From positions 124,001 to 188,000 of the forward strand of contig NZ_PQGD01000009.1 in NCBI RefSeq assembly GCF_002915575.1: 64,000 nucleotides of DNA, in the 5' to 3' direction. The position numbers and the translations under genes are program-made. The DNA comes from Superficieibacter electus (lineage in GTDB: Bacteria > Pseudomonadota > Gammaproteobacteria > Enterobacterales > Enterobacteriaceae). Under the pieces are notes generated by a model, which was not told the DNA's origin, searched no databases, and was given only the letters and a program-made list of their open reading frames with translations. How positions within the stretch are numbered: position 1 is the stretch's first letter; the number at the start of each line of letters is the position of its first letter. This document shows positions 48,285-59,048 of the stretch, piece by piece.

Positions 48285-48299
48285 ATTGGCAGGACCACT
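48285..48299. promoter_or_regulatory. LldR operator O2
   Basis: ATTGGCAGGACCACT, TTGG-N5-CCA form, 125 bases after O1 centre to centre. Two operators on either side of the promoter are the known E. coli layout, suggesting repression by looping. Confidence 0.7.
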
Positions 48300-48372
48300 T
48301 TTACACAGAATGTGACGCAGCAATGAGCGCAGACTCACTGCGCTGGGTAGCGGTGGGCCTCAGGAGACCTGC

Positions 48373-50028
48373 ATGAATCTTTGGCAACAAAATTACGATC
48401 CGGCCGGTAACATCTGGCTATCGAGCCTGATCGCCTCGCTTCCGATTCTCTTTTTCTTCTTTGCGCTGATAAAGCTCAAACTGAAAGGCTACATCGCCGC
48501 CACCTATACAGTGATTATTGCCCTGCTGGTGGCGTTATTCTTTTATAAAATGCCAGTCGATCGCGCGCTGGCGTCGGTGGTGTACGGCTTCTTCTACGGT
48601 CTGTGGCCCATTGCCTGGATCATCATCGCTGCGGTGTTTGTTTATAAGATTTCGGTGAAAACCGGCCAGTTCGACATTATCCGCTCGTCGATTCTATCGA
48701 TTACCCCGGACCAGCGCCTGCAAATGCTGATCGTAGGGTTTTCATTCGGCGCGTTTCTCGAGGGGGCGGCGGGCTTTGGCGCACCGGTAGCCATCACCGC
48801 CGCACTGCTGGTCGGTCTCGGCTTTAATCCGCTGTACGCTGCCGGGCTGTGCCTGATAGTCAACACCGCACCGGTGGCGTTCGGGGCAATGGGTATTCCG
48901 ATTCTGGTTGCCGGGCAGGTCACGGGGCTGGATAGCTTTGAGATTGGGCAGATGGTGGGCCGTCAGTTACCGTTCCTGACCATCATTGTGCTGTTCTGGA
49001 TCATGGCGATTATGGACGGCTGGCGCGGCGTGAAAGAGACGTGGCCTGCGGTAATGGTGGCGGGCGGCTCGTTTGCAATCGCCCAGTATTTAAGCTCCAA
49101 CTTTATTGGACCGGAGCTGCCGGACATCATCTCGTCACTGGTGTCGCTGGTGTGCCTGACGCTGTTCCTGAAGCGCTGGAAGCCCGTGCGTATTTTCCGC
49201 TTTGGCGACATGGGCGCGGCACAGGTCGATCCTTCTGTTGACCGTGTCCGTTATACGTCAGGGCAGATCCTGCGAGCCTGGTCGCCGTTCCTGTTCCTGA
49301 CCGCAACGGTGACGCTGTGGAGCATCCCACCGTTTAAAGCCCTCTTCGCGCCCGGCGGCGCGATGTATGACTGGGTGATCAACGTTCCGGTGCCGTTCCT
49401 CGACAAGCTGGTCGCTCGTATGCCGCCTGTCGTCCACGAGGCAACCGCCTATGCCGCGGTCTATAAGTTTGACTGGTTCTCCGCCACCGGCACGGCGATC
49501 CTGTTTGCCGCATTGTTGTCTATCCTTTGGTTAAAGATGAAGCCGGGCGCGGCGCTGCACACATTCGGCAGCACGCTGAAAGAACTGGCATTGCCGATTT
49601 ACTCAATTGGGATGGTGCTGGCTTTCGCGTTTATTTCCAACTACTCCGGGTTGTCGTCGACGCTGGCGCTGGCGCTGGCGCACACCGGCCACGCGTTTAC
49701 CTTCTTCTCGCCGTTCCTCGGCTGGCTGGGGGTATTCCTGACCGGTTCGGATACCTCATCAAACGCGCTGTTTGCCGCGCTTCAGGCCACTGCCGCGCAA
49801 CAAATCGGCGTCTCGGACATCCTGCTGGTTGCAGCGAACACCACCGGTGGCGTGACCGGCAAGATGATTTCTCCGCAGTCCATCGCCATTGCCTGTGCTG
49901 CGGTAGGGCTGGTCGGCAAGGAGTCGGATCTGTTCCGCTTTACCGTCAAACACAGCCTGATTTTCACCTGTATGGTGGGCGTGATCACCACGCTTCAGGC
50001 CTATGTTTTAACCTGGATGATACCGTGA
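48373..50028 (+). CDS. lldP: L-lactate permease LldP
   Basis: Inner-membrane proton-linked L-lactate (and glycolate) permease, 551 residues as in E. coli, with about 12-14 hydrophobic segments and the family motif [32 protein letters not shown] precedes the ATG. First gene of lldPRD, controlled by the two operators upstream. Its stop overlaps the GTG start of lldR. Confidence 0.97.
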   Translation: MNLWQQNYDPAGNIWLSSLIASLPILFFFFALIKLKLKGYIAATYTVIIALLVALFFYKMPVDRALASVVYGFFYGLWPIAWIIIAAVFVYKISVKTGQFDIIRSSILSITPDQRLQMLIVGFSFGAFLEGAAGFGAPVAITAALLVGLGFNPLYAAGLCLIVNTAPVAFGAMGIPILVAGQVTGLDSFEIGQMVGRQLPFLTIIVLFWIMAIMDGWRGVKETWPAVMVAGGSFAIAQYLSSNFIGPELPDIISSLVSLVCLTLFLKRWKPVRIFRFGDMGAAQVDPSVDRVRYTSGQILRAWSPFLFLTATVTLWSIPPFKALFAPGGAMYDWVINVPVPFLDKLVARMPPVVHEATAYAAVYKFDWFSATGTAILFAALLSILWLKMKPGAALHTFGSTLKELALPIYSIGMVLAFAFISNYSGLSSTLALALAHTGHAFTFFSPFLGWLGVFLTGSDTSSNALFAALQATAAQQIGVSDILLVAANTTGGVTGKMISPQSIAIACAAVGLVGKESDLFRFTVKHSLIFTCMVGVITTLQAYVLTWMIP

Positions 50029-50801
50029 TAGTGATGCCAAAACGCCTGGCGGACCATGTTGCCGACCGTCTGCGGGCGATGATTGAAGAACAGCAACTGG
50101 AGGCGGGCATGCGTTTGCCCGCTGAACGCCAGCTCGCCGTACAGCTTGGGGTATCGCGCAATTCCCTGCGCGAAGCGATTGCCCGGCTTAACAGCGAAGG
50201 GCTGCTGTTAAGCCGTCGCGGTGGCGGGACGTTTGTCCGCTGGCAACATGAAAGCTGGTCTGAGCAAAATATCGTTCAGCCGTTAAAAACGCTACTGGCG
50301 GACGATCCGGATTACAGTTTCGACATTCTGGAAGCCCGCCACGCCATTGAGGCCAGCACCGCGGGGCACGCGGCGCTGCGTGCCACGACGGCGGACAAAG
50401 AGAAGATCAGGCTCTGCTTTGACGCCACGCTGGGCGAAGACCCGGATCTGGCCTCGCAGGCGGATGTCCGTTTTCATCTCGCGATTGCCGAGGCTTCCCA
50501 TAACGTTGTGCTGCTGCAAACCATGCGCGGCTTCTTTGACTTGCTGCAGTCCTCGGTCAAACAGAGCCGCCAGCGCATGTATCTGGTGCCACCCGTTTTT
50601 GCCTGCCTGACCGAACAGCACCAGGCGGTGATGGACGCCATCCTCGCTGGTGACGCCGACGGCGCACGCAAGGCGATGATGGCGCACCTCAAATTCGTCC
50701 ACACCACGATTAAACGCTTCGATGAAGATCAGGCCCGTCAGGCGCGAATTACCCGCCTGCCCGGCGATCAGAACGATAATACAAGGGAGACTAAATCATG
50801 A
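50025..50801 (+). CDS. lldR: L-lactate-responsive regulator LldR
   Basis: GntR/FadR-type regulator, 258 residues from a GTG at 50025 ([20 protein letters not shown]), matching the E. coli length and N-terminus (MIVLPRRL). The frame is open far upstream inside lldP, but that is an artefact. Winged helix region [21 protein letters not shown]-terminal FCD ligand domain with metal-type His/Asp residues ([14 protein letters not shown]). It represses without, and activates with, L-lactate. Overlaps lldD by four bases. Confidence 0.95.
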   Translation: MIVMPKRLADHVADRLRAMIEEQQLEAGMRLPAERQLAVQLGVSRNSLREAIARLNSEGLLLSRRGGGTFVRWQHESWSEQNIVQPLKTLLADDPDYSFDILEARHAIEASTAGHAALRATTADKEKIRLCFDATLGEDPDLASQADVRFHLAIAEASHNVVLLQTMRGFFDLLQSSVKQSRQRMYLVPPVFACLTEQHQAVMDAILAGDADGARKAMMAHLKFVHTTIKRFDEDQARQARITRLPGDQNDNTRETKS

Positions 50802-51988
50802 TTATTTCCGCCGCCAGCGACTATCGCGCCGCCGCGCAACGCATCCTGCCGCCGTTCTTGTTTCATTATATCGACGGCGGCGCTTATGCCGAATATACCC
50901 TGCGCCGCAATGTGGAAGATCTGTCGCAAATTGCCCTGCGCCAGCGCGTGCTGAAAAATATGTCCGATCTGAGCCTTGAAACCACGCTGTTTAACGAAAA
51001 ACTCTCTATGCCGGTGGCGCTGGCCCCGGTTGGCCTGTGCGGAATGTACGCCCGTCGAGGGGAAGTTCAGGCCGCGGCAGCAGCGGACGCGAAAGGCATT
51101 CCGTTTACCCTCTCCACCGTGTCCGTGTGTCCGATTGAAGAGGTCGCGCCAACCCTCAAACGCCCTATGTGGTTCCAGCTCTACGTCCTGCGCGATCGTG
51201 GGTTTATGCGTAATGCGCTGGAGCGGGCGAAGGCGGCGGGCTGCTCCACGCTGGTGTTTACCGTCGATATGCCGACGCCGGGCGCGCGCTATCGTGACGC
51301 CCACTCCGGTATGAGCGGTGCCAATGCCGCGCTGCGCCGCTACTGGCAGGCGGTAACTCACCCGCAGTGGGCGTGGGACGTTGGCGTTAATGGCCGCCCG
51401 CACGATTTGGGCAATATCTCGACCTATCTTGGCAAGCCGACCGGGCTTGAAGATTATATCGGCTGGCTGGCGAACAACTTCGATCCGTCTATCTCCTGGA
51501 AAGACCTCGAATGGATTCGCGAATTCTGGGACGGGCCGATGGTGATCAAGGGGATACTCGATCCGGACGACGCCCGCGACGCGGTACGCTTTGGCGCGGA
51601 CGGGATCGTGGTTTCCAACCACGGCGGCCGTCAGCTTGACGGCGTGCTTTCCTCTGCACGCGCCCTGCCCGCCATTGCCGACGCGGTGAAAGGCGACATC
51701 GCTATTCTCGCCGACAGCGGCATTCGTAACGGCCTCGACGTGGTGCGGATGATCGCACTGGGTGCAGATACCGTACTGCTTGGTCGTGCGTATCTTTATG
51801 CGCTGGCGACGCACGGGCAGGCTGGGGTCGCCAATCTGCTGAATCTGATTGAGAAAGAAATGCGGGTAGCAATGACGCTGACCGGGGCGAAATCGATTCA
51901 GGAGATCACTGAGGATTCGCTGGTGCGCGAGCTGGGAAAAGACCTGCCCAACGCGCTTGCGCCACTGACGCACGGCGATGCGGCGTAA
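50798..51988 (+). CDS. lldD: L-lactate dehydrogenase LldD (quinone-dependent, FMN)
   Basis: FMN enzyme at the inner face of the membrane that oxidises L-lactate to pyruvate and feeds quinone. It has 396 residues as in E. coli. FMN and active-site groups: [48 protein letters not shown] (Lys) and [12 protein letters not shown] (catalytic His). AAGGGAG precedes the ATG in the end of lldR. Confidence 0.97.
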   Translation: MIISAASDYRAAAQRILPPFLFHYIDGGAYAEYTLRRNVEDLSQIALRQRVLKNMSDLSLETTLFNEKLSMPVALAPVGLCGMYARRGEVQAAAAADAKGIPFTLSTVSVCPIEEVAPTLKRPMWFQLYVLRDRGFMRNALERAKAAGCSTLVFTVDMPTPGARYRDAHSGMSGANAALRRYWQAVTHPQWAWDVGVNGRPHDLGNISTYLGKPTGLEDYIGWLANNFDPSISWKDLEWIREFWDGPMVIKGILDPDDARDAVRFGADGIVVSNHGGRQLDGVLSSARALPAIADAVKGDIAILADSGIRNGLDVVRMIALGADTVLLGRAYLYALATHGQAGVANLLNLIEKEMRVAMTLTGAKSIQEITEDSLVRELGKDLPNALAPLTHGDAA

Positions 51989-51991
51989 TTC

Positions 51992-52023
51992 CCCTCACCC
52001 AGCCCTCTCCCTCAGGGAGAGGG
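51992..52023. repeat. CTCTCCC...GGGAGAG intergenic repeat, copy 2
   Basis: CCCCTCACCCAGCCCTCTCCCT followed by AGGGAGAGGG: a perfect 10-bp inverted repeat (52003-52012 and 52014-52023) just after the lldD stop; it may also end the operon. Related to 45349-45406. Confidence 0.7.
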
Positions 52024-52185
52024 AGCCGTCCGTATCCTGTACGCTGAAACGTCGCTCAACGTGGCCGGAAAATGCGCGATAGAAGAGTTCATAAAGAGGA
52101 TATTCCGGCCAGCAATAAAAGGCGTATCTGGCTGCGGAAAAATGAAAATATCTGCTATTCTGCCCCCGCAATTTAAGGGGGCAGT

Positions 52186-52659
52186 ATGCTGAACATCGTG
52201 TTATTCGAACCAGAAATCCCGCCGAATACGGGAAACATCATCCGTCTGTGCGCCAATACCGGCTTTCGTCTGCATATCATTGAGCCGATGGGCTTTGCGT
52301 GGGACGACAAACGCCTGCGCCGCGCCGGGCTGGATTACCACGAATTTACCGCCGTCACGCGCCATCACAATTATGCCGCCTTTGTTGAAGCACAAAAGCC
52401 ACAGCGCCTGTTCGCGTTAACCACTAAGGGCACGCCGGCGCACAGCGCGGTGAGTTATCAGGACGGAGATTATCTGATGTTCGGCCCGGAAACACGCGGG
52501 CTGCCTGCCAGCATTCTTGACGCATTACCGGCGGAGCAAAAAATTCGTATTCCGATGATGCCGGACAGCCGCAGCATGAATTTGTCTAACGCGGTGTCGG
52601 TCGTAGTGTATGAAGCCTGGCGACAGCTGGGGTATTCGGGCGCGGTGTTGAGAAACTGA
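52186..52659 (+). CDS. trmL: tRNA (cytidine/uridine-2'-O-)-methyltransferase TrmL
   Basis: Methylates the 2'-O of the wobble base 34 in tRNA(Leu) isoacceptors using S-adenosylmethionine. It has 157 residues as in E. coli (YibK). SPOUT trefoil-knot signatures: [29 protein letters not shown] and [30 protein letters not shown] precedes the ATG. It stands alone between lldD and cysE; REP elements follow. Confidence 0.97.
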   Translation: MLNIVLFEPEIPPNTGNIIRLCANTGFRLHIIEPMGFAWDDKRLRRAGLDYHEFTAVTRHHNYAAFVEAQKPQRLFALTTKGTPAHSAVSYQDGDYLMFGPETRGLPASILDALPAEQKIRIPMMPDSRSMNLSNAVSVVVYEAWRQLGYSGAVLRN

Positions 52660-52675
52660 TATTGGCCAGGGTGTA

Positions 52676-52792
52676 CGTCATGCCGGGCGACACTGCGTTT
52701 GCCCGGCCTACAGAAGTGCCGTATGGTCCACATACCCCAGGTCCGGTAAGCGCAGCGCCACCGGGCAGGCGGATGTAATGAGCGAATGCCAG
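52676..52792. repeat. REP pair between trmL and cysE
   Basis: TGCCGGGCGACACTGCGTTT...GCCCGGCCTACA and, after a spacer, GGTAAGCGCAGCGCCACCGG: two REP palindromes in the convergent gap. Confidence 0.8.
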
Positions 52793-52801
52793 TGAGAAGC
52801 G

Positions 52802-53620
52802 TTAAATCCCGTCCCCGTACTCAAACCCGTTATGCGCACTAAAATGCTGGTCCATATCCATTGCCGGTTTATCCGACTCCGGCTTGCCGACGATAAGCGC
52901 CGGGACGCCTGCGGCGGTGGTATGCGGCGGTACCGGTTGCAATACCACGGAACCCGCGCCAATTTTTGCGCCGCGTCCAACTTCAATGTTGCCAAGGATT
53001 TTCGCGCCCGCGCCGATCATCACCCCTTCGCGGATCTTCGGATGGCGGTCGCCGCTGGTTTTACCGGTCCCGCCCAGCGTTACCGATTGCAGAATAGAGA
53101 CATCGTTTTCAATGACCGCCGTCTCGCCAACCACAATCCCGGTCGCGTGATCGAGCATGATCCCGTGCCCAATGGTGGCCGCCGGATGAATATCCACCTG
53201 AAAAGAAACGGACACCTGATTTTGCAGGAAAATGGCGAGTGCCTGACGGCCCTGATGCCACAGCCAGTGGCCGATGCGGTACGCCTGCAACGCGTGAAAG
53301 CCTTTCAGGTAGAGTAACGGCGTGGAGTATTTATCCACTGCCGGGTCGCGAGTGCGCACGGCCTGAATATCGCAGGCGGCGGAGGCAATCATCTCCGGGT
53401 CTGCTGCGTAGGCCTCTTCCACCACCTCGCGAATAGCGATGGCGGGCATAATTGGCGACGCCAGCTTATTGGCCAGCATATAGCTTAATGCGCTGCCAAG
53501 GTTTTCATGCTTGAGTAACGTCGCGTGATAAAAACTGGCCAGCATCGGCTCGCAATCTGCCAGCGCTCTTGCTTCGGCTTTAATATTGTTCCAGACGATA
53601 TCCAGTTCTTCACACGGCAT
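52802..53620 (-). CDS. cysE: Serine acetyltransferase CysE
   Basis: Acetylates L-serine with acetyl-CoA, the first step of cysteine synthesis, and is inhibited by cysteine. It has 272 residues (273 in E. coli), with an N-terminal helical part (1-140) and a left-handed beta-helix of hexapeptide repeats (about 141-245; DIHPAATIGHGIMLDHATGI, catalytic Asp/His). The C-terminal tail FEYGDGI, which binds cysteine synthase CysK, is intact. Last of the secB-gpsA-cysE group. Confidence 0.98.
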   Translation of the reverse strand: MPCEELDIVWNNIKAEARALADCEPMLASFYHATLLKHENLGSALSYMLANKLASPIMPAIAIREVVEEAYAADPEMIASAACDIQAVRTRDPAVDKYSTPLLYLKGFHALQAYRIGHWLWHQGRQALAIFLQNQVSVSFQVDIHPAATIGHGIMLDHATGIVVGETAVIENDVSILQSVTLGGTGKTSGDRHPKIREGVMIGAGAKILGNIEVGRGAKIGAGSVVLQPVPPHTTAAGVPALIVGKPESDKPAMDMDQHFSAHNGFEYGDGI

Positions 53621-53695
53621 TGCTGACTCCAGACGGATTAATACGATCGGCCAGTTCTCTGCTGGCCGTATCTGAGATAACGGTATTCCCTGTGG

Positions 53696-54715
53696 TTAGT
53701 TGCTGCTGCGCTCGTCCTTGCGCGACCGACCTAATAAGGTCAATGCTGCCTCGCGGGCATTTTTTCCGCAATACAATACCTGATAAATTTCCTCAGTTAT
53801 TGGCATCTCTACCCCAAAGCGGTGCGCCAGCGCGCGGACTTCTTTGGTATTGCGGTAACCTTCAACCACCTGGCCTATTTTGTCCTGTGCGCCCTGCACA
53901 TCCATGCCCTGGCCGAGCATCATGCCAAAACGGCGGTTACGCGACTGATTGTCAGTACAGGTCAGCACCAGATCGCCCAGGCCCGCCATGCCCATAAAGG
54001 TGGCAGGATCGGCACCCAGCGCTGCGCCCAGGCGCGACATCTCGGTCAACCCACGGGTGATCAGGGCGGTACGGGCGTTGGCACCAAAGCCAATACCGTC
54101 CGACATGCCTGCGCCAATGGCGATAACGTTTTTCACTGCCCCGCCCAGCTGTACGCCGATGAAATCCGGGTTGCTGTAGACGCGGAAGCTTTTTCCGCAG
54201 TGTAAAAGCTGCTGGAGATCGTCGGAAAAAACCGGATCGGTGGAAGCCAGGGAGATTGCCGTCGGCAAACCCGCCGCCAGCTCTTTCGCAAAAGTCGGAC
54301 CGGAAATTACCGCCAGCGGAATAGCATCACCCAGCGCTTCACGGGCGACATCCTGCAACAGGCGTCCGGTTTCGGCTTCCAGCCCCTTCGTTGCCCATAC
54401 CAGACGCGCGTCAGGGCGCATCAGCGGCTTGATCTGGCGCAGCACTTCACCGAAGACATGGCTCGGCACCACCACCAGAATATTGCGGCTGGCGGCCAGC
54501 GCAGCGGCCAGGTCGCTCTCAAGGCGCAGCGTGTCCGGGAAAGGGACATCGGGAAGAAACGCGACGTTGCAGCGATCGTGCTCCAGCATCGCGATATGTT
54601 TTGGATCGTGGCCCCACAGCACAACCTGGTGGCCATTTCTTGCCAGGGTAATGGCAAGAGCGGTGCCGTACGAGCCAGCACCGATCACCGTCATTGAAGC
54701 GTTACTTTCGCTCAT
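53696..54715 (-). CDS. gpsA: Glycerol-3-phosphate dehydrogenase [NAD(P)+] GpsA
   Basis: Makes sn-glycerol 3-phosphate from dihydroxyacetone phosphate for phospholipid synthesis. It has 339 residues as in E. coli. Dinucleotide motif [20 protein letters not shown], catalytic Lys in [17 protein letters not shown], and [14 protein letters not shown] are visible. Its start overlaps the secB stop by one base. Confidence 0.98.
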   Translation of the reverse strand: MSESNASMTVIGAGSYGTALAITLARNGHQVVLWGHDPKHIAMLEHDRCNVAFLPDVPFPDTLRLESDLAAALAASRNILVVVPSHVFGEVLRQIKPLMRPDARLVWATKGLEAETGRLLQDVAREALGDAIPLAVISGPTFAKELAAGLPTAISLASTDPVFSDDLQQLLHCGKSFRVYSNPDFIGVQLGGAVKNVIAIGAGMSDGIGFGANARTALITRGLTEMSRLGAALGADPATFMGMAGLGDLVLTCTDNQSRNRRFGMMLGQGMDVQGAQDKIGQVVEGYRNTKEVRALAHRFGVEMPITEEIYQVLYCGKNAREAALTLLGRSRKDERSSN

Positions 54716-55182
54716 CAGGCATCCTGATGTTCTTCAGTACCTTCGCCTGCCTGCTGCTGCAAATAGTTCATAAACAGCGCATCAAAGTTAACCGGCGCAA
54801 GGTTCAGTTGCGGGAACGTACCGCGGGAAACCAGGCTGGTGATGCATTCGCGGGCATACGGGAACAGAATGTTCGGGCAGTATGCGCCGAGGCAATGCGC
54901 CATCTGAGTGCCTTCAATGCCTTCAATGGAGAAAATACCGCCCTGCTGGACTTCGCACAGGAACGCGGTTTCTTCGCCGAGAGAGGCGGTAACGGTTACA
55001 CGCAGTACCACTTCGTAAACACCTTCAGCCAGCTGGCTGGATGCGGTATCCAGATCCAGTTTAACTTCCGGCTGCCAGTCCTTTTGAAAAACGTGCGGCG
55101 CGTTAGGCGCTTCGAAAGAGATGTCTTTGGTATAGATACGCTGGATCTGAAAAGCCATCTCAGTATTATTTTGTTCTGACAT
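54715..55182 (-). CDS. secB: Protein-export chaperone SecB
   Basis: Cytoplasmic tetrameric chaperone that holds preproteins unfolded and hands them to SecA. It has 155 residues as in E. coli, with [20 protein letters not shown] at the N-terminus and an acidic, SecA-contacting surface; conserved to the C-terminus ([14 protein letters not shown]). Between grxC and gpsA in a leftward group. Confidence 0.98.
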   Translation of the reverse strand: MSEQNNTEMAFQIQRIYTKDISFEAPNAPHVFQKDWQPEVKLDLDTASSQLAEGVYEVVLRVTVTASLGEETAFLCEVQQGGIFSIEGIEGTQMAHCLGAYCPNILFPYARECITSLVSRGTFPQLNLAPVNFDALFMNYLQQQAGEGTEEHQDA

Positions 55183-55270
55183 GTGAAAAACCCTTAAGTG
55201 TTGTCCTTAAAATATACGTCATCCTTCCGATTGCATCCCTGATGCCATCCTGAATGATGTGGTGTATACG

Positions 55271-55522
55271 TTAGCGCAGCAGAGGCTCCAGTCCACCACG
55301 TGCGTCAAGCGCATACAAGTCGTCACAGCCGCCAATGTGCTGCGCATCAATAAAAATCTGTGGGACGGTGGTGCGGCCGCTGCGTTGGATCATTTCCTCG
55401 CGTTTGTGCGCATCGCCATCAATCGGCAGCTCTTCAAACGTCACGCCTTTGCTGTTCAGCAGCGCTTTTGCGCGGTGGCAAAACGGGCAGGTGGCTTTGG
55501 TGTAGATCTCAATATTGGCCAT
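55271..55522 (-). CDS. grxC: Glutaredoxin 3, GrxC
   Basis: An 83-residue glutathione-dependent disulfide reductase with the dithiol active site CPFCHRAK at residues 12-15 and the cis-Pro TVPQIFID glutathione region. Same size and place as in E. coli, 15 bases after yibN. Confidence 0.97.
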   Translation of the reverse strand: MANIEIYTKATCPFCHRAKALLNSKGVTFEELPIDGDAHKREEMIQRSGRTTVPQIFIDAQHIGGCDDLYALDARGGLEPLLR

Positions 55523-55537
55523 ATTTGTCTCTCCGGG

Positions 55538-55969
55538 TTATTTGCCGCGTACCAGAGGCAGGTTTTCACCGCTCCAGCCAGCAACGCCTTCTTTCAGTAC
55601 GAAGACTTTTTCATAGCCGGCTTTGGTCAGCGCACTCGCTGATTCCTGGGCCTGCATACCTGTACCATCTACAACAATAATGGGTTTGTCTTTGTGTTTA
55701 TCAAGCTCGCCGACGTTATTTGCTTTGATGTCGGCAGGCAGCACGTTAACAGAACCGGCAATATGGCCCTTACGGAAGTCGTCACGCTGGCGCAGGTCTA
55801 CCACAACGGCATCTTCTTTATTAATCAGACGGGTCGCTTCACCGCGCGTAATGGTCTTCACTTTAGAGGTGAGGCCTTTAAAAGTGGTGAACAGTACGGC
55901 CACCAGCAATGCCACCCATGCGATACACAGTATGGGGTGACGGCTAACAAATTGCATAATTTCTTGCAT
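55538..55969 (-). CDS. yibN: Membrane-anchored rhodanese-like protein YibN, Cys replaced
   Basis: A 143-residue protein from the ATG at 55969 ([20 protein letters not shown]), the E. coli length; a longer frame upstream lacks support. N-terminal membrane helix (about 10-29) and a cytoplasmic rhodanese domain (about 45-137). The active-site loop reads [16 protein letters not shown]: where E. coli YibN, as I recall it, has Cys (GMQCQEPANAL), this protein has Ala, so sulfurtransfer is unlikely. First gene before grxC. Confidence 0.92.
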   Translation of the reverse strand: MQEIMQFVSRHPILCIAWVALLVAVLFTTFKGLTSKVKTITRGEATRLINKEDAVVVDLRQRDDFRKGHIAGSVNVLPADIKANNVGELDKHKDKPIIVVDGTGMQAQESASALTKAGYEKVFVLKEGVAGWSGENLPLVRGK

Positions 55970-56216
55970 GGGGGTAACAACTCCCGACGTAGTGATTGAA
56001 AAACCAGGGAAGGAGTATACCTGCGCAGTGTGGCAAATACAGCCAGCGAGCGTGATGTTATGCATTTTCTGCGGCACATCACGGAAAAATTTGTCGCCTG
56101 TAACGCAATTGGGGAGCCATGCAGCCGCTTTCTTTGATCTTCTGCGGCTATTTAATCGATTCAGTTGAAGTAATATTAGGCAAATTTTTTTGGCTCATGA
56201 GCATGAGGTTGTCGCA

Positions 56217-57764
56217 ATGTCGATGTCTAAAAAACCAATGGTATTGGTGATTCTGGATGGCTATGGTTATCGCGAAGATAAGCAGGATAACGCCATTTCC
56301 GCTGCAAAAACTCCGGTAATGGATGCCCTGTGGGCAAAACGGCCGCATACGCTGATCGACGCCTCCGGGCTGGAAGTGGGTCTGCCGGACCGTCAGATGG
56401 GCAACTCGGAAGTGGGTCACGTTAACCTTGGCGCAGGCCGCATTGTTTACCAGGACCTGACCCGCCTGGATGTCGAAATTAAAGAACGCACTTTCTTCGC
56501 TAATCCGGTCCTGACCGCAGCGGTAGATAAAGCCAGCGCCGCAGGCAAAGCCGTGCACATTATTGGCCTGCTTTCTGCAGGGGGTGTTCACAGCCATGAA
56601 GATCACATTCTGGCGATGGTGGAACTGGCCGCAGAACGCGGCGCAGAGAAAATCTACCTGCACGCTTTCCTCGACGGTCGCGACACGCCGCCACGCAGCG
56701 CTGAAGGCTCCCTGAAAACCTTTGAAGACAAATTTGCCGCGCTGGGTAAAGGTCGCGTAGCGTCCATCATTGGCCGTTACTATGCGATGGATCGCGACAA
56801 CCGCTGGGATCGCGTTGAACAGGCGTATGACCTGTTGACCCAGGCTAAAGGCGATTTCCAGGCTGATACCGCTGTAGCTGGCCTTGAGGCTGCCTATGCG
56901 CGCGATGAAAACGATGAATTCGTGAAAGCCACTGTGATCCGCGCTGAAGGCCAGGCCGATGCGGCGATGCAAGACGGCGACGCGCTGATTTTCATGAACT
57001 TCCGAGCCGACCGTGCCCGTGAAATCACCCGCGCGTTTGTTAATGCCGATTTCGACGGCTTCGCCCGTAAGAAAAACGTGAAACTCGGTGATTTTGTCAT
57101 GCTGACGGAATACGCGGCCGACATTAAAACCGCCGTCGCTTATCCGCCGTCTTCGCTGGAGAACACCTACGGCGAATGGATGGCGAAAAATGATAAAACC
57201 CAGTTACGCATCTCCGAAACGGAGAAATATGCGCACGTAACCTTCTTCTTTAATGGCGGCGTAGAAGAACCGTTTAAAGGTGAAGAACGCATTCTCATCA
57301 ACTCGCCAAAAGTGGCAACTTACGATCTGCAACCGGAAATGAGCTCTGCCGAGCTGACCGAAAAACTGGTTGCTGCCATCGAAAGCGGTAAGTATGACAC
57401 CATCATTTGTAACTATCCGAACGGCGACATGGTGGGTCATACCGGCGTGATGGAAGCCGCCATCAAAGCGGTTGAAGCGCTGGATCACTGCGTGGAGCAG
57501 GTGACGAAAGCGGTGGAGTCCGTTGGCGGACAACTGCTGATCACTGCTGACCACGGTAACGCAGAACAAATGCGCGATCCGTCTACCGGTCAGGCCCATA
57601 CAGCCCACACCAACCTTCCGGTTCCTCTGATTTATGTCGGCGATAAAACCGTGACGGCAGTAGAGGGCGGCAAGCTTTCTGACATCGCGCCGACCATGCT
57701 GACGCTGATGGGAATGGAAATCCCGCAACAGATGACTGGTAAGCCGCTGTTCATCGTGGAATAA
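56217..57764 (+). CDS. gpmI: 2,3-bisphosphoglycerate-independent phosphoglycerate mutase
   Basis: Interconverts 3- and 2-phosphoglycerate in glycolysis, Mn-dependent. The start at 56217 ([20 protein letters not shown]) fits the family; the nine codons before it do not. It has 515 residues (514 in E. coli). Alkaline-phosphatase-like metal residues in LDGYGY, catalytic Ser in [23 protein letters not shown], and ADHGNAEQM are all present. Followed by envC and yibQ. Confidence 0.97.
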   Translation: MSMSKKPMVLVILDGYGYREDKQDNAISAAKTPVMDALWAKRPHTLIDASGLEVGLPDRQMGNSEVGHVNLGAGRIVYQDLTRLDVEIKERTFFANPVLTAAVDKASAAGKAVHIIGLLSAGGVHSHEDHILAMVELAAERGAEKIYLHAFLDGRDTPPRSAEGSLKTFEDKFAALGKGRVASIIGRYYAMDRDNRWDRVEQAYDLLTQAKGDFQADTAVAGLEAAYARDENDEFVKATVIRAEGQADAAMQDGDALIFMNFRADRAREITRAFVNADFDGFARKKNVKLGDFVMLTEYAADIKTAVAYPPSSLENTYGEWMAKNDKTQLRISETEKYAHVTFFFNGGVEEPFKGEERILINSPKVATYDLQPEMSSAELTEKLVAAIESGKYDTIICNYPNGDMVGHTGVMEAAIKAVEALDHCVEQVTKAVESVGGQLLITADHGNAEQMRDPSTGQAHTAHTNLPVPLIYVGDKTVTAVEGGKLSDIAPTMLTLMGMEIPQQMTGKPLFIVE

Positions 57765-57788
57765 TCCCTCCCCATGAGGGGAACGGTG

Positions 57789-59045
57789 ATGTTTTCAAAT
57801 AAACGGATCGTGACAGCGGTCAGATCCGTACTTTACGCCAGCGCACTGAGCGCTGGCGTATTGCTGTGCGCCTTTTCTGCCCACGCCGACGATCGCGACC
57901 AGCTAAAAAGTATTCAGGCCGATATTGCGGCCAAACAGCGTGCGGTGCAAAAACAGCAGCAGCAGCGTGCCGCGTTGCTTAACCAGCTCAAACAGCAGGA
58001 AGAAGCGATTGCCGCCGCCGCCCGTAAGTTGCGGGAAACCGAAAACAGCCTCGCCCAGTTGAATAAACAAATCGCCGACATGAACGCGTCCATCGCCCGC
58101 CTTGAACAGCAGCGCGCGGCGCAGGAACGCAATCTTGCCGCGCAGCTTGATGCCGCCTTCCGTCAGGGAGAGCACTCCGGTCTACAGTTCGTCCTCAGCG
58201 GCGAAGAGGGCCAGCGCGGGCAGCGTTTGCAGGCTTACTTTGGCTATCTGAATCAGGCGCGTCAGGAAACCATCGCCCAGCTCAAGCAAACTCGCGCCGA
58301 GGTCGACTCGCAAAAAGCCGAGCTTGAAGACAAACAAAGCCAGCAGCAAACTCTGCTTTACGAGCAGCGCGCTCAACAGGCAAAGCTTGAGCAGGCGCGC
58401 AACGAGCGTAAAAAAACGCTCACCGGTCTGGAGTCGTCCATTCAGCAGGGCCAACAGCAGCTAAGCGAGATGCGGGCCAACGAATCGCGGCTGCGTAACA
58501 GCATTGCGCGTGCGGCGGCGGCAGCGAAAGCCCGTGCCGAACAGGAAGCCCGCGAAGCGGAAGCCGTGCGCAACCGTCAGAAAGAAGCTACCAGCAAAGG
58601 CACCACCTATAAACCGACCGAAAGCGAACGCTCGCTGATGTCCCGCACCGGCGGGCTCGGCTCACCGCGCGGCCAGGCGTACTGGCCGGTACGCGGCCCT
58701 ACCCTGCATCGCTATGGCGAGCAACTTCAGGGGGAGCTACGCTGGAAGGGGATGGTTATCGGCGCGTCTGAAGGCTCCGAAGTTAAAGCCATTGCCGATG
58801 GGCGCGTAATCCTCGCCGACTGGCTCCAGGGCTACGGTCTGGTGGTCGTGGTCGAACACGGCAAAGGCGATATGAGTCTTTACGGCTATAATCAGAGCGC
58901 GCTGGTCAGCGTAGGAACGCAGGTGCGTGCCGGTCAGGCAATTGCACTTGTGGGCAACAGCGGGGGTCAGGGCCGACCGTCGCTCTATTTCGAAATTCGC
59001 CGCCAGGGTCAGGCGGTCAATCCACTGCCGTGGTTGGGAAGATAA
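57789..59045 (+). CDS. envC: Murein hydrolase activator EnvC
   Basis: Periplasmic division protein recruited by FtsEX that activates amidases AmiA and AmiB. From the ATG at 57789 (AGGGGA seven bases before) it has 418 residues; another ATG five codons upstream is possible. Signal peptide to ...CAFSAHA, long coiled coil (about 35-275, rich in Gln, Glu, Ala, Lys) and a C-terminal LytM domain (about 290-418) that lacks the His-x-His metal ligands, as in known EnvC (VVVVEHGKGDMSLYGYNQSAL). Confidence 0.96.
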   Translation: MFSNKRIVTAVRSVLYASALSAGVLLCAFSAHADDRDQLKSIQADIAAKQRAVQKQQQQRAALLNQLKQQEEAIAAAARKLRETENSLAQLNKQIADMNASIARLEQQRAAQERNLAAQLDAAFRQGEHSGLQFVLSGEEGQRGQRLQAYFGYLNQARQETIAQLKQTRAEVDSQKAELEDKQSQQQTLLYEQRAQQAKLEQARNERKKTLTGLESSIQQGQQQLSEMRANESRLRNSIARAAAAAKARAEQEAREAEAVRNRQKEATSKGTTYKPTESERSLMSRTGGLGSPRGQAYWPVRGPTLHRYGEQLQGELRWKGMVIGASEGSEVKAIADGRVILADWLQGYGLVVVVEHGKGDMSLYGYNQSALVSVGTQVRAGQAIALVGNSGGQGRPSLYFEIRRQGQAVNPLPWLGR

Positions 59046-59048
59046 GTT

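Noticed and set aside
49527-50801. A 424-codon frame containing lldR, as if LldR had a long N-terminal extension
   Set aside because: The first 166 codons lie inside lldP in another frame; the family N-terminus begins at the GTG at 50025.
50768-51973. A 401-codon open frame antisense to lldD
   Set aside because: It covers lldD in a shadow frame; composition rich in Arg/His/Gln is typical of antisense frames in GC-rich genes.
57774-57788. Longer EnvC start at 57774
   Set aside because: It lies within the ribosome-site sequence AGGGGA that suits the ATG at 57789; the extra five residues add nothing to the signal peptide. It cannot be fully excluded.
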